From JBBIWA01 sp037439425 (lineage in GTDB: Bacteria; Acidobacteriota; Blastocatellia; RBC074): a stretch of DNA of 12,582 nucleotides. The stretch is from positions 1-12,582 of the forward strand of contig JBBIWA010000113.1 in the NCBI GenBank assembly GCA_037439425.1, in the 5' to 3' direction. Below the pieces are notes generated by a model that was given only the letters and a program-made list of their open reading frames with translations, made no database searches and had not been told where the DNA came from. A program made the position numbers and the translations under genes. Positions 1 to 7,131 of this stretch are shown here, one piece after another (position 1 is the stretch's first letter; each line of letters opens with the position of its first letter).

Positions 1-230
1 ATCCCAATGCTCAACCCCTTCCCGCGGTGATGCGTCTGAATCTGTTACAACCGCCGCTGATTGACCGCCTCCCCCGACCACGGCGACTGCGTGATCGCTT
101 TATTGATCGAACTTTGCGCTGGCCCCTGGACCAAACACTGCGCCAACAGGTTGATGCGAGGAAACAAATCGCGGTACGGGGCCAAGCCCGCTTCGATGCT
201 GGCTGGAATGGCTACGATCGGCACGACCAT
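1..230 (-). pseudogene. Transposase N-terminal remnant (DDE, IS701/IS4-like), cut by window edge
   Basis: Read on the minus strand from ATG 228-230, preceded by an AAGGAG ribosome site about 9 nt upstream. The N-terminus resembles IS701/IS4-type DDE transposases (PYRDLFPR, then QSSINKAITQSPW and GEAVNQRRL). The usual segment between PYRDLFPR and the QSS..N block seems shortened, which suggests an internal deletion. A TAA at 45-47 interrupts it; the same frame then continues with transposase-like residues (QIQTH...GVEHW) to the window edge. The catalytic DDE domain would lie outside the window. It is most likely an inactive relic. The family call rests on remembered motif resemblance only. Confidence 0.5.
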
Positions 231-348
231 CGCTCTCTTCTCCTTTTTGACTTGATGGGTTTAACCTCATACTGTGCCACACCCGACGGACGTTGGCCAG
301 CCCTTTCCAGTTCTAACTGAAAAAGTCGTGAGATAAGACGAGGAAGCG

Positions 349-654
349 ATGCTCAACAAAAGCTTGGAGACTCTGATTATGATCTGCCGCCAAGACTTCT
401 GTCGCATCCTTGACCAGGTGTTACGAAGCGAAGGCTTGAGCGAGGTTCAGCGCGGAGACCTCAGGATGGTTGGCGGCCCCACCATTGAAACGCTGGCCGG
501 AGGCGCCAGGGAGATCTTTATGATTTCGGCAGAGGCTGAGGCGGCTGAGAGACTCATCCATCTGTTGCGCGCCTGTCCGCTTCGGAGCGGCTCAGAAAAG
601 ATTTTCGAGCTGTACACCTTTGGCTCAAGCTCGGCTGCCATCCGCCTTGACTGA
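349..654 (+). CDS. Small PII/ferredoxin-fold-like hypothetical protein
   Basis: A 101-residue protein starting at ATG 349 behind GAGGAAG (340-346). It begins with a beta-strand-like LETLIMICRQ, then a helix (RILDQVLRSEG), a strand block ending IFMISA, a second helix (AAERLIHLLRAC) and a final strand ELYTFGSS. This beta-alpha-beta-beta-alpha-beta order and length fit the ferredoxin-like fold of PII-like or PG0541-type accessory proteins, which bind nucleotides or accompany transporters. No diagnostic T-loop or ligand motif is visible, so the assignment is structural guesswork. It lies 125 nt upstream of the GrdB-like gene on the same strand and may be co-transcribed with it. Function unknown. 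Confidence 0.5.
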   Translation: MLNKSLETLIMICRQDFCRILDQVLRSEGLSEVQRGDLRMVGGPTIETLAGGAREIFMISAEAEAAERLIHLLRACPLRSGSEKIFELYTFGSSSAAIRLD

Positions 655-721
655 TGAAGCCGCAGCTGGCCGACCCTGAGTGTGTGGGCTTTTCACAGAG
701 AGTCTTTCGTTTGTTCGAGGG

Positions 722-772
722 CTTGATGGCCAAGATTACCAAATAGCAGGTCAGAGGGCAGTGCCCATCAAG
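722..772 (+). promoter_or_regulatory. Inverted repeat overlapping the ribosome site of the GrdB-like gene
   Basis: CTTGATGG (722-729) and CCATCAAG (765-772) are perfectly complementary, separated by 35 nt. The right arm overlaps the start of the AAGGAGG Shine-Dalgarno sequence (770-776) that serves ATG 780. If formed in the mRNA, the hairpin would partly hide the ribosome site. Eight bases with a long loop could be chance, and no known riboswitch is recognised. Confidence 0.25.
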
Positions 773-779
773 GAGGCCT

Positions 780-1613
780 ATGGATACCCAAGACATCTCA
801 TCGGTCGCAGACGGATTAGCCGATGCGAATTTTGCCGAAGTGGAGAGACAGTTTGTGCGTGCGCACGCCTTTCCCGATTTTGATTGGGTGCGCTTTGATC
901 GGCCGTCACCCATAAACCCGCTGCGTCAGCCTGTCTGCGCCGCGCGCGTGGCGATGGTCGTAACCGCTGGGGCGCATCTCAAGACCGATCCGCCATTCAA
1001 TTTGCGCAGCCGGACCGGCGATCACACTTACCGCGAAATTCCGCATGATACGAAGCTGGAGGATCTCGTCCTGTCGCATGTCGGCTACGACACCAGACGA
1101 GTGAGCGCCGACAAAAATTGCGTCTTTCCTCTCGACCGGCTGCGCGAGTTAGAGATTGAAGGCATCATCGGTGCGCTGGCTCCACGGCATTTCTCGTTTA
1201 TGGGCTATATCGCCGAGACCGATCCATTGGTCAGTCAGACGGCGCCAGAGGTGGCTGAGAAGCTCAAAACTGACGAGGTTGATCTGGTGCTGTTGGCACC
1301 GGCTTGACCGGTCTGCAATCAGTCCGTGGGACTGATCCAACGCGTGCTTGATGAAGCCGGGTTGACAACTATCTCGCTCACGCTCGTTCGCAGTATCACC
1401 GAGATGGTGAAACCATCCCGCGCTCTCTATCTCCAGCATCCTTTCGGCTACACTTTTGGCGATTTAGATGATCGCGAGTTGCAGCGGCGCATCCTGCTTG
1501 ATTGTTTGCAGGCAGCCGCCGAGATGGCCGAGTCTGGCGCGATCGTAGAGCTGCCTTACCGGTGGACGAAAAATGACCTCAGAAGGAAGCAATTGCTCAA
1601 GCAAGCCCACTGA
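780..1613 (+). CDS. GrdB/PrdB-like glycine/sarcosine/betaine/proline reductase family selenoprotein (in-frame TGA = Sec176)
   Basis: ATG 780 follows AAGGAGG by 3-4 nt. Frame +3 runs to TGA 1305-1307 and continues unbroken to TGA 1611-1613, giving 277 residues if the first TGA is decoded. The joined protein reads as one member of the GrdB/PrdB-like family. The N-terminal half has VAMVVTAGAH (a conserved ARVALVTTAG-like strand) and FSFMGYI. After the TGA comes PVCNQSVGLIQR, then LTTISLT. In this family the segment LLxPxUPVCxQxVGL carries selenocysteine, or Cys in other members, as a U-x-x-C redox pair. Here it is U176-P-V-C179. The known relatives GrdB and PrdB reduce glycine, sarcosine, betaine or D-proline, but this shorter type has no established substrate. 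A SECIS-like hairpin follows the TGA. It is probably a redox enzyme; the link to arsenic is only by proximity. Confidence 0.78.
1305..1336 (+). promoter_or_regulatory. Selenocysteine UGA codon with bacterial SECIS-like hairpin
   Basis: TGA 1305-1307 is followed by a perfect 8-bp stem, ATCAGTCC (1318-1325) with GGACTGAT (1329-1336), closed by the triloop GTG (1326-1328). The loop begins 18 nt after the TGA and has G as its first base. Both fit the published bacterial SECIS pattern: an apical loop roughly 16-37 nt downstream with a G in its first two positions. The hairpin lies inside coding sequence, as in E. coli fdhF. SelB binding is inferred, and no selA, selB, selC or selD gene is in the window. 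Confidence 0.7.
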
Positions 1614-1892
1614 AGGATTCTGACCTGATATTTCCCTGCTCCTACATTTGGCTCGCGCCATTGCCTACGCTTTGGCCTCGCCCGTCATTACTGCTTTTAA
1701 CCTCGCTGCTGTTCTGGAGCATGAGGTATTGCCCCATGGCGTGCGGGCCCGCTGGTACTACAGAAATCAAGGCGGGGTTTAGAACTGTAAGGTCGCCCAC
1801 AGATTTGATCCCAGAACCTAAGTATCCTCTTTTTTTGTGCTTGGAGACGTCGTGCAGATTGGTGGTATAGGACATAAACGAGGAGGAAGGTT
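1614..1892 (+). other. Spacer between the GrdB-like gene and arsM
   Basis: About 280 nt without a convincing gene. Open frames on both strands here (for example minus 1642-1875) have unremarkable composition and no recognisable domain. No strong terminator, tRNA or known riboswitch was seen. The last 12 nt hold the ribosome site of arsM (AGGAGG, 1881-1886). This is the natural place for a promoter and any arsenic-responsive operator of the downstream cluster, but no clear -10/-35 pair or ArsR-like palindrome was identified. Confidence 0.4.
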
Positions 1893-3047
1893 GTGGAGAG
1901 TGAAGTTCGTCGCCGCTATCAGCAGGCAGCGCGTCAAGCTGAACCGGCGCTTTGCTGTCCGACCGAATACGATCCTCGGCTGATTGCCTTGCTGCCGCAA
2001 GAAATCATCGAAAAGGATTACGGCTGCGGCGATCCGTCGGTCTATGTATCCGAAGGTGAGACGGTGGTTGACCTGGGATCAGGAGCAGGCAAGATCTGCT
2101 ACATCCTCTCGCAAAAGGTCGGGCCACAAGGCCAGGTGATTGGCGTTGACTTCAACGATGAGATGCTCCGGCTGGCCCGCAAATACAAGGGTGAGATCGG
2201 AGACAAACTCGGCTATCGGAATGTTCGTTTTGTGAAAGCGAAGATTCAAGACCTCGCCCTTGACCTGGAACGGGCCGAGCAGTGGCTTCGCGCGCACCCG
2301 ATTCGATCCGTCGAGCAACTCAGTGAGTTTGAAGCTGAATGTGAGCGGTGGCGGCAGCAAGAGCTGCTCATCCCTGACTCAAGCGTGGATGTGGTCGTCT
2401 CCAACTGCGTGCTCAATCTGGTTCGTCCGCGGGATAAACAGAAACTCTTTGCCGAAATCTTCCGGGTGCTCAGAAAGGGCGGGCGAGCCGTCATCTCTGA
2501 CATCGTGTGTGATGAAGACCCGACGCCGGCGATTCTCTCTGATCCTGAGCTATGGAGCGGCTGTATTGCCGGGGCGCTCCGCGAAGATGAGTTTTTGAAG
2601 ATGTTCGAGCGCGCAGGCTTTTATGGGATTGAGATTTTGTCCCGGCAGTCCGCAGCCTGGCAGGTGATCGAAGGGGTCGAGTTTCGCTCTGTCACTGTGC
2701 GAGCCTTCAAGGGGAAGGAAGGGCCTTGCCTGGAACGCAACCAGGCGGTCATCTACAAAGGCCCGTGGAAATCGGTCCGCGACGATGATGGACATACGCT
2801 CTACCGGGGGCAGCGCATGGCCGTCTGCGACAAGACCTTTAGGATTCTCACTGACCCTTCAGGGCCGTACAGCCGAGACATCATTGCCGTGCCGCCCTAC
2901 GAGGAGGTTCCACTTGACCAGGCTCCCGCCTTCAACTGCAAAGGCACTGCTATGCGTCATCCCCGAGAGACCAAGGGGCTGGAATACCGGGAGACAGTGA
3001 TCAGCGAAAGTGCGGCCTGCGATTGTGGTCCAGGAGGATGCGGTTGA
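1893..3047 (+). CDS. arsM: ArsM-like As(III) S-adenosylmethionine methyltransferase, arsenosugar-cluster type
   Basis: A 384-residue protein starting at GTG 1893, six nt after AGGAGG. The Rossmann SAM-binding core is clear: VVDLGSGAGK (58-67), VIGVDFNDEML (82-92), then VDVVVSNCVLNL and RVLRKGGRAVISD. Three cysteines occupy the positions of the arsenic-binding triad of characterised ArsM proteins: Cys45 (KDYGCGDPS), Cys172 (SNCVLNL) and Cys224 (WSGCIAGAL). A CC pair at 21-22 and a Cys-rich tail (CDCGPGGCG) are additional. Known ArsM enzymes methylate arsenite in the cytoplasm; this longer form, with a C-terminal extension beyond about residue 270, accompanies arsS in arsenosugar clusters. The gene looks intact and heads the run containing PiT, arsS, DUF547, TVP38 and a flavoprotein. 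Confidence 0.88.
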   Translation: MESEVRRRYQQAARQAEPALCCPTEYDPRLIALLPQEIIEKDYGCGDPSVYVSEGETVVDLGSGAGKICYILSQKVGPQGQVIGVDFNDEMLRLARKYKGEIGDKLGYRNVRFVKAKIQDLALDLERAEQWLRAHPIRSVEQLSEFEAECERWRQQELLIPDSSVDVVVSNCVLNLVRPRDKQKLFAEIFRVLRKGGRAVISDIVCDEDPTPAILSDPELWSGCIAGALREDEFLKMFERAGFYGIEILSRQSAAWQVIEGVEFRSVTVRAFKGKEGPCLERNQAVIYKGPWKSVRDDDGHTLYRGQRMAVCDKTFRILTDPSGPYSRDIIAVPPYEEVPLDQAPAFNCKGTAMRHPRETKGLEYRETVISESAACDCGPGGCG

Positions 3048-3067
3048 TCCAGATATAGGTAGAGGTG

Positions 3068-4318
3068 ATGACCACGATTATTCTTGTCTTCTTATCCGGG
3101 GCGGTCTTTTGGCTGGCCTACAGTAATGGCGCCAATGATAACTTCAAAGGCGTCGTCACGCTCTATGGCAGCAGTACAACCAGTTATCGAAAGGCGCTAG
3201 TGTGGGCTACGCTCACCACGGCAGCGGGCAGTCTCGTGTCAGTGACTGCGGCCGGTAAACTCCTGGTGGTGTTCAGTGGCAAGGGTCTTGTCCCTGAGTC
3301 GTTGCTGGGAACGCCGCTCCTGCTCATCGCTGTGAGCCTGGCCAGTGCGATCACGATTTTCTTAGCCACCTGACTGGGGCTGCCGACCTCGACGACACAT
3401 GCGCTGACCGGCAGTTTGCTCGGCGTGGCCATCGTGTCTTCCACTGGCAGCGCTGCCTGGGCGACGATGACTCATAGTTTTGTTGCCCCCTTGTTGCTCA
3501 GTCCCGTGATCGCCATCGCGATGGCGGGAGCACTCTATGTGCCACTCCGGAAAGTGCGGCGGACTCTGGGTGTGACCAAGCAAACCTGTGTTTGCGTGGG
3601 AAACCCTCTCCCCCAACTGGTTCAACTGAGGGCTGACAGCTCAGCGGTGTTACTCCCTTCCCGACCGGACATCAGCGCCGGTCAGGTGGAGAGATGTGTC
3701 GAGCGATATCAGGGACAATTCGTTGGTGTGGATGCTCAAACCTGCGTGGACGGGGTTCATTACGCGAGCGCTGGAGCGGTCTGCTTCAGCCGGGCTGTCA
3801 ATGATACGCCCAAAGTCGCCGCCTTGTTGCTCGCCACGCAAGCCTGGAATTCCTCGTGGGTGGTGGGATTGGTGGCCGCTATAGTTTTTAAGAAAAAGAT
3901 TTTCACCACGAAGAAACGAAGAGCACGAAGCAAGGAAAAAAAAGCCGGACAGTTAGTGATTTTCTCTTCGTGATCTTCGTGAACTTCGTGGTTTATTTTT
4001 CTTGAAGTCTATAGCATAGTTTTGGGCGGGCTGCTCAGTTCCCGCCGGGTAGCCGAGACGATGAGCAAACGCATCACTGACCTGAATCCGGGACAAGGAT
4101 TGACGGCGAACCTGGTCACCGCCCTGTTGGTGCTGTTTGCCTCGCCGCTGGGGCTGCCTGTTTCTACCACACATGTCTCGTGCGGCTCGATCTTTGGAAT
4201 CGGTCTCGTGAACCGAACGCTTCAGTGGAAGACAGTGGCTCAGATCCTGATGGCCTGGGTCACGACGCTCCCGCTAGCGGCCATCATCAGCGGGCTGCTC
4301 TTCTGGATCGCCATCTAG
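3068..4318 (+). pseudogene. PiT-family inorganic phosphate (anion) permease, broken by a stop and a palindromic insertion
   Basis: Starts at ATG 3068 (or GTG 3065) 20 nt after arsM, with AGAGG just upstream. The two PiT signatures are present: NGANDNFKGVVTLYG near the N-terminus and SRAVNDTPKVAAL in the middle, plus the paired STTHA/STTH motifs (GLPTSTTHALTG and GLPVSTTHVSCG). Hydrophobic segments fill both halves. TGA 3371-3373 interrupts FLAT-LGLPTSTTH, where the family usually has an Arg-like residue, so CGA to TGA is a simple explanation. A 135-bp element at about 3881-4015 then adds a stop at 3971-3973. Without the insert the gene reads AAIVLGGLLSSRRVAETMSK, and the product would be 371 residues, normal for PiT. 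PiT proteins carry phosphate and may carry arsenate; here it is presumably inactive. Confidence 0.85.
3881..4023. mobile_element. MITE-like palindromic insertion in the PiT gene with 8-bp direct repeats
   Basis: ATAGTTTT occurs at 3881-3888 and 4016-4023; the extra DNA is 135 bp. The interior is a large imperfect palindrome built from roughly 9-nt units: CACGAAG-type motifs on the left (3903-3930) and CTTCGTG-type motifs on the right (3966-3991). The outer ends are also related: ATAG..TT.AAGAAAAA on the left, and the reverse complement of the right end reads ATAGACTTCAAGAAAAA. It encodes no transposase, so it would depend on one elsewhere. The ATAGTTTT pair may be a target-site duplication, or partly resemblance between the element end and the target. 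Excision restores the host reading frame exactly. Confidence 0.8.
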
Positions 4319-4364
4319 GAGGCTTTATTCATGTCGTTATCGTGACGCGGGAGAAGCGATGAAA

Positions 4365-4438
4365 CCTGGGAGCGCACGCTTGCGAGCGTGCTTCTTCTCC
4401 GGGCTAAAACAAGCAGGCTGGAAGCCTGCGCTCCCAGG
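4365..4438. repeat. Palindromic intergenic repeat with 12-bp terminal inverted repeats
   Basis: CCTGGGAGCGCA (4365-4376) is the exact reverse complement of TGCGCTCCCAGG (4427-4438). Inner arms also pair: GCACGCTTGCGAGCGTGC folds on itself, and GCAGGCTGGAAGCCTGC makes a second small hairpin near 4413-4429. Repeats with these GGGAGCGCA ends are widespread in environmental bacterial genomes. It sits between the PiT gene and arsS, upstream of the arsS ribosome site, and could act as an mRNA hairpin. No coding capacity. Confidence 0.75.
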
Positions 4439-4458
4439 GATTTTCGGAGGCAAGAACG

Positions 4459-5413
4459 ATGAATGAATTTGAGATGAGAATCACTGAAGCGACAGGCGCG
4501 GAGCTTGCACAGTGTTGACATTGAAACGATTCAGGTCAACGTGGGGCTCAAGTGCAATCAAGCCTGTGTGCACTTTCATGTGGAGTCGTCTCCCCTGCGC
4601 ACCGAAATGATGGATTGGCCGACGATGGGGTTGATCATTGAGGCGGCTCGGCGCGTTCGGGCCCGGCTGGTGGATATCACTGGCGGCGCGCCGGAACTCA
4701 ATCCGCATCTGCGGCGTTTTATCGCAGCCCTGCGCGAGCGCGGACACACCGTCCAGGTGCGGACCAATTTGACTGTGCTGCTTTTGCCTGAGCAGGAAAC
4801 CATGCCGGAATTTTTCCGCGACCATCAGGTGCATCTTGTGGCGTCATTGCCATGCTATTTGGAGGAGAACGTCCGCCGCCAGCGCGGCAATGGCGTTTAC
4901 GAGAAAAGTATCGAAGTGATCAGGCAATTGAACGCCCTGGGCTACGGGCAGGATCCAGCGCTTCCGCTCAATCTGGTCTACAACCCGGTAGGGCCATTCC
5001 TGCCGCCCGATCAGGCGAAACTCGAAGAGGATTATCGGCGCGAGATGTGGGATCGGTTCGGCATCGTCTTCACCAGGCTCTTGACCATCACCAATATGCC
5101 CATCGGCAGATTTCAAGATGATCTCGCTCGCCAGGGCAAGGACCAAAAATACCTGGATCTGCTCAAGCAATCGTTCAATCTGCAGACGCTAGAAGGATTG
5201 ATGTGCCGCCATCAGATCAACATTGATTGGGACGGGCGACTCTACGATTGCGACTTCAATCTGGCGCTGAAGCTGCCAGTAGACCACGGTGTTCCCAACC
5301 ATCTCAAAGACTTCGATCCTGCCGCTTTGGCCAGGCGAAGAATTATCACGGGCATCCACTGTTTTGGCTGCACGGCGGGGTGAGGGTCTTCTTGCGGCGG
5401 GGCACTGGTGTGA
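4459..5413 (+). pseudogene. arsS: ArsS-like radical SAM protein with C-terminal Sec codon (TGA 5381-5383); N-terminal frameshift and lost cluster Cys
   Basis: The natural start is ATG 4459 (MNEFEMRITEATGAEL), 8 nt after CGGAGG. This frame ends at TGA 4516, while the rest of the protein lies one frame over from about 4508, so a one-base shift falls between 4504 and 4514. The body matches the arsenosugar-biosynthesis radical SAM family (TIGR04167/DUF3641 type): VNVGLKCNQAC, DITGGAPELNPHLRRF, VRTNLTVLL, MCRHQINIDWDGRLYDCDFN and HCFGCTAG. TGA 5381-5383 follows CTAG, and in the same frame comes GSSCGGALV then TGA 5411-5413. Family members read CTAG-(U, A or other)-GSSC here, so the TGA is best read as Sec. 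The radical SAM motif is CxxxCxxF instead of CxxxCxxC (TTT 4574-4576). ArsS is thought to act on methylated arsenic to build the arsenosugar carbon skeleton; this copy probably cannot bind its 4Fe-4S cluster. Confidence 0.82.
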
Positions 5414-5425
5414 ATCGGGCTGCCA

Positions 5426-6352
5426 ATGCTCAGAGCTAAATCTGTTCAAGGAGGAAGGGAGGCGGGAATCAAAAGTATCATCGGGATTGTTCTCAGCGTC
5501 AGCCTTGCCGTGACAGTGGGCTGGTGGGTATGGTTACGACCGGCTCCGAGGTCGCTTCACTTCAAATCTGACACGGCTCGCGCGAGCGAGCCAGCGTTTT
5601 CTTACGCTGGCTATGCTGCTATCCTCGGCGCTTATGTGGACGACCGGGGCCTGGTCAATTACAAGGGGTTGAAGGAGCATCGCCAACGGCTCGACGCTTT
5701 CGCCATCGCCCTCGGCAGGCTCGACCCCGCTGTGTACGAGCACTGGGGTGAGAAAGAAAAGGTCGCGTTCTGGATCAATGCCTACAATGCGCTGACCCTG
5801 GAGGCGATCATCAGCCATTATCCGATCAAGCCTTCTTTGACCACCTCACTCGTTTCTCCCAAAAACAGCATCCGGCAGATTCCCGGCGTATGGGATGAGT
5901 TACGATTCGAGGTGATGGGTCGCCAGATGACACTCGACGAGATCGAGCACAAGCGGCTGCGGGAGCGCTTCAACGAGCCGCGCATCCATCTGGCGCTGGT
6001 GTGCGCTGCCGCGGGGTGCCCACCACTGCGGAATGAACCGTATACCGGAGAGCAGCTCGACGAGCAACTCGATGATCAAACACGACGCTTCCTTTCCAAT
6101 CCTCAGAAGTTCCGCCTTGATCGCACAGGCGAGCGCGTCTCGCTCTCCTCGATCTTCAAGTGGTTCGGTGAGGATTTCGTCAAAACCTACGGCACAGAGG
6201 AGAAGTTCGCCGGGCACAGGCCTTCTGAACGAGCCGTGTTGAATTTCATCAGCCGGTATGTTGAGGCTGCTGACCGTGAGTATCTGGTCTCAGCTAAATA
6301 CAAGATTGCTTACCTCGATTACGATTGGTCGCTGAATGAGCAAGGAGAGTGA
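5426..6352 (+). CDS. DUF547 domain protein, membrane-anchored or secreted
   Basis: 308 residues from ATG 5426; a hydrophobic segment at about 17-37 acts as signal or anchor, placing the rest outside the cytoplasm. DUF547 landmarks are FWINAYNALTL (115-125) and LVCAAAGCPPLRNEPY (191-206). The biochemical role of DUF547 is not established; such genes recur beside arsM/arsS clusters. The start is uncertain. The only strong Shine-Dalgarno, AAGGAGG (5448-5454), lies inside the frame opened by ATG 5426, and no ATG, GTG or TTG follows it in frame before the membrane segment (ATC occupies 5468-5470). A lost start codon is possible, or translation begins at 5426 by coupling to arsS, 12 nt after that gene's final stop. 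Confidence 0.8.
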   Translation: MLRAKSVQGGREAGIKSIIGIVLSVSLAVTVGWWVWLRPAPRSLHFKSDTARASEPAFSYAGYAAILGAYVDDRGLVNYKGLKEHRQRLDAFAIALGRLDPAVYEHWGEKEKVAFWINAYNALTLEAIISHYPIKPSLTTSLVSPKNSIRQIPGVWDELRFEVMGRQMTLDEIEHKRLRERFNEPRIHLALVCAAAGCPPLRNEPYTGEQLDEQLDDQTRRFLSNPQKFRLDRTGERVSLSSIFKWFGEDFVKTYGTEEKFAGHRPSERAVLNFISRYVEAADREYLVSAKYKIAYLDYDWSLNEQGE

Positions 6353-6378
6353 GGGCAATGATACGAGGAGAAGATCGA

Positions 6379-7131
6379 ATGTTTTCCCGCGCGAATGGGA
6401 GTGGCAAACGGCAGCAGGCTGAGCCGGGCGATGTTGCCGAGACGCAAGCCTGGTGGCGACCTGTGGCCTTGCTGGTCGTGGTCGTTGTGGTTCTCATCCT
6501 GGCCAGGGCAGTTGGACTGGGCGAGCGGCTGTCCGAGATGCGCCACTGGATTGATGGGCTGGGCGCCTGGGGACCACTGGTCTTTGTGCTTCTCTATGCC
6601 GCAGCAGTGGTCGCTGCGCTGCCAGGTTCGGCGCTGACAGTGGCCGCCGGAGCACTCTTCGGGTCGGGGCTCGGCGTCATTGTCGTCAGCCTGGCGTCAA
6701 CGCTGGGAGCGAGTTTGGCGTTTCTCCTGGCCCGCTATTTGGCGCGGGACGCCACAGCCGGCTGGCTGGCCCACAACGAGAAGTTTCGCCGGCTGGATCA
6801 ACTGATCGAAGAACGTGGAGCCATCATCGTGGCGTTGACCCGGCTGGTTCCGATCTTTCCTTTCAATCTGCTCAATTACGGATTCGGCCTCACGCGCGTG
6901 CCGTTTTGGACTTACGTGTTTTGGTCCTGGCTCTGCATGTTGCCCGGCACAGTTCTGTATGTGGTCGGGGCAGATGCTGTCACCAAGGGGCTGGCGGAAG
7001 GGCAGTTCCCCTGGGGCCTGATTGGGGCTCTGGTGAGCGCTGCACTCCTGGTAGCGCTCCTGGTTCGGTACGCGCGGCGACAATTAAGTGAAAAAGAAGC
7101 AAGAAAGGAGGTTGAACATGTTGAGAACTGA
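6379..7131 (+). CDS. TVP38/TMEM64 (SNARE-associated/DedA-like) family membrane protein
   Basis: 250 residues from ATG 6379, preceded by GAGGAG at 8 nt; ATG 6358 and GTG 6349 are weaker upstream options. Hydrophobic stretches lie at about 28-46, 65-82, 86-120, 174-197 and 212-230. Family hallmarks are LPGSALTVAAGALFG (81-95), GASLAFLLARYLARD (110-124) and TRLVPIFPFNLLNYGFGLT (154-172), followed by LPGTVLY. TVP38 proteins are integral membrane proteins of uncertain function, probably lipid or solute related, and often neighbour mercuric-reductase-like flavoproteins and arsenic genes, as here. It starts 26 nt after DUF547 and its 3' end overlaps the next start by 14 nt, indicating a single transcript. 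Confidence 0.88.
   Translation: MFSRANGSGKRQQAEPGDVAETQAWWRPVALLVVVVVVLILARAVGLGERLSEMRHWIDGLGAWGPLVFVLLYAAAVVAALPGSALTVAAGALFGSGLGVIVVSLASTLGASLAFLLARYLARDATAGWLAHNEKFRRLDQLIEERGAIIVALTRLVPIFPFNLLNYGFGLTRVPFWTYVFWSWLCMLPGTVLYVVGADAVTKGLAEGQFPWGLIGALVSAALLVALLVRYARRQLSEKEARKEVEHVEN

Noticed and set aside
27..320. + strand frames at 27-320 and 61-255
   Set aside because: They overlap the minus-strand transposase remnant, are rich in Arg and have no ribosome site or recognisable motif.
1326..1613. Separate gene starting at GTG 1326
   Set aside because: It is in phase with the upstream frame across TGA 1305-1307, has no ribosome site, and encodes the second half of the same GrdB/PrdB-like protein.
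3416..3973. Separate 185-residue protein beginning at 3416
   Set aside because: It is the middle of the PiT gene; its last residues after VAAIV are translated from the inserted palindrome.
3903..3991. CRISPR array from the repeated CACGAAG/CTTCGTG units
   Set aside because: The units are about 9 nt, point in opposite directions in the two arms and have no spacers of regular length, so this is a palindromic element.
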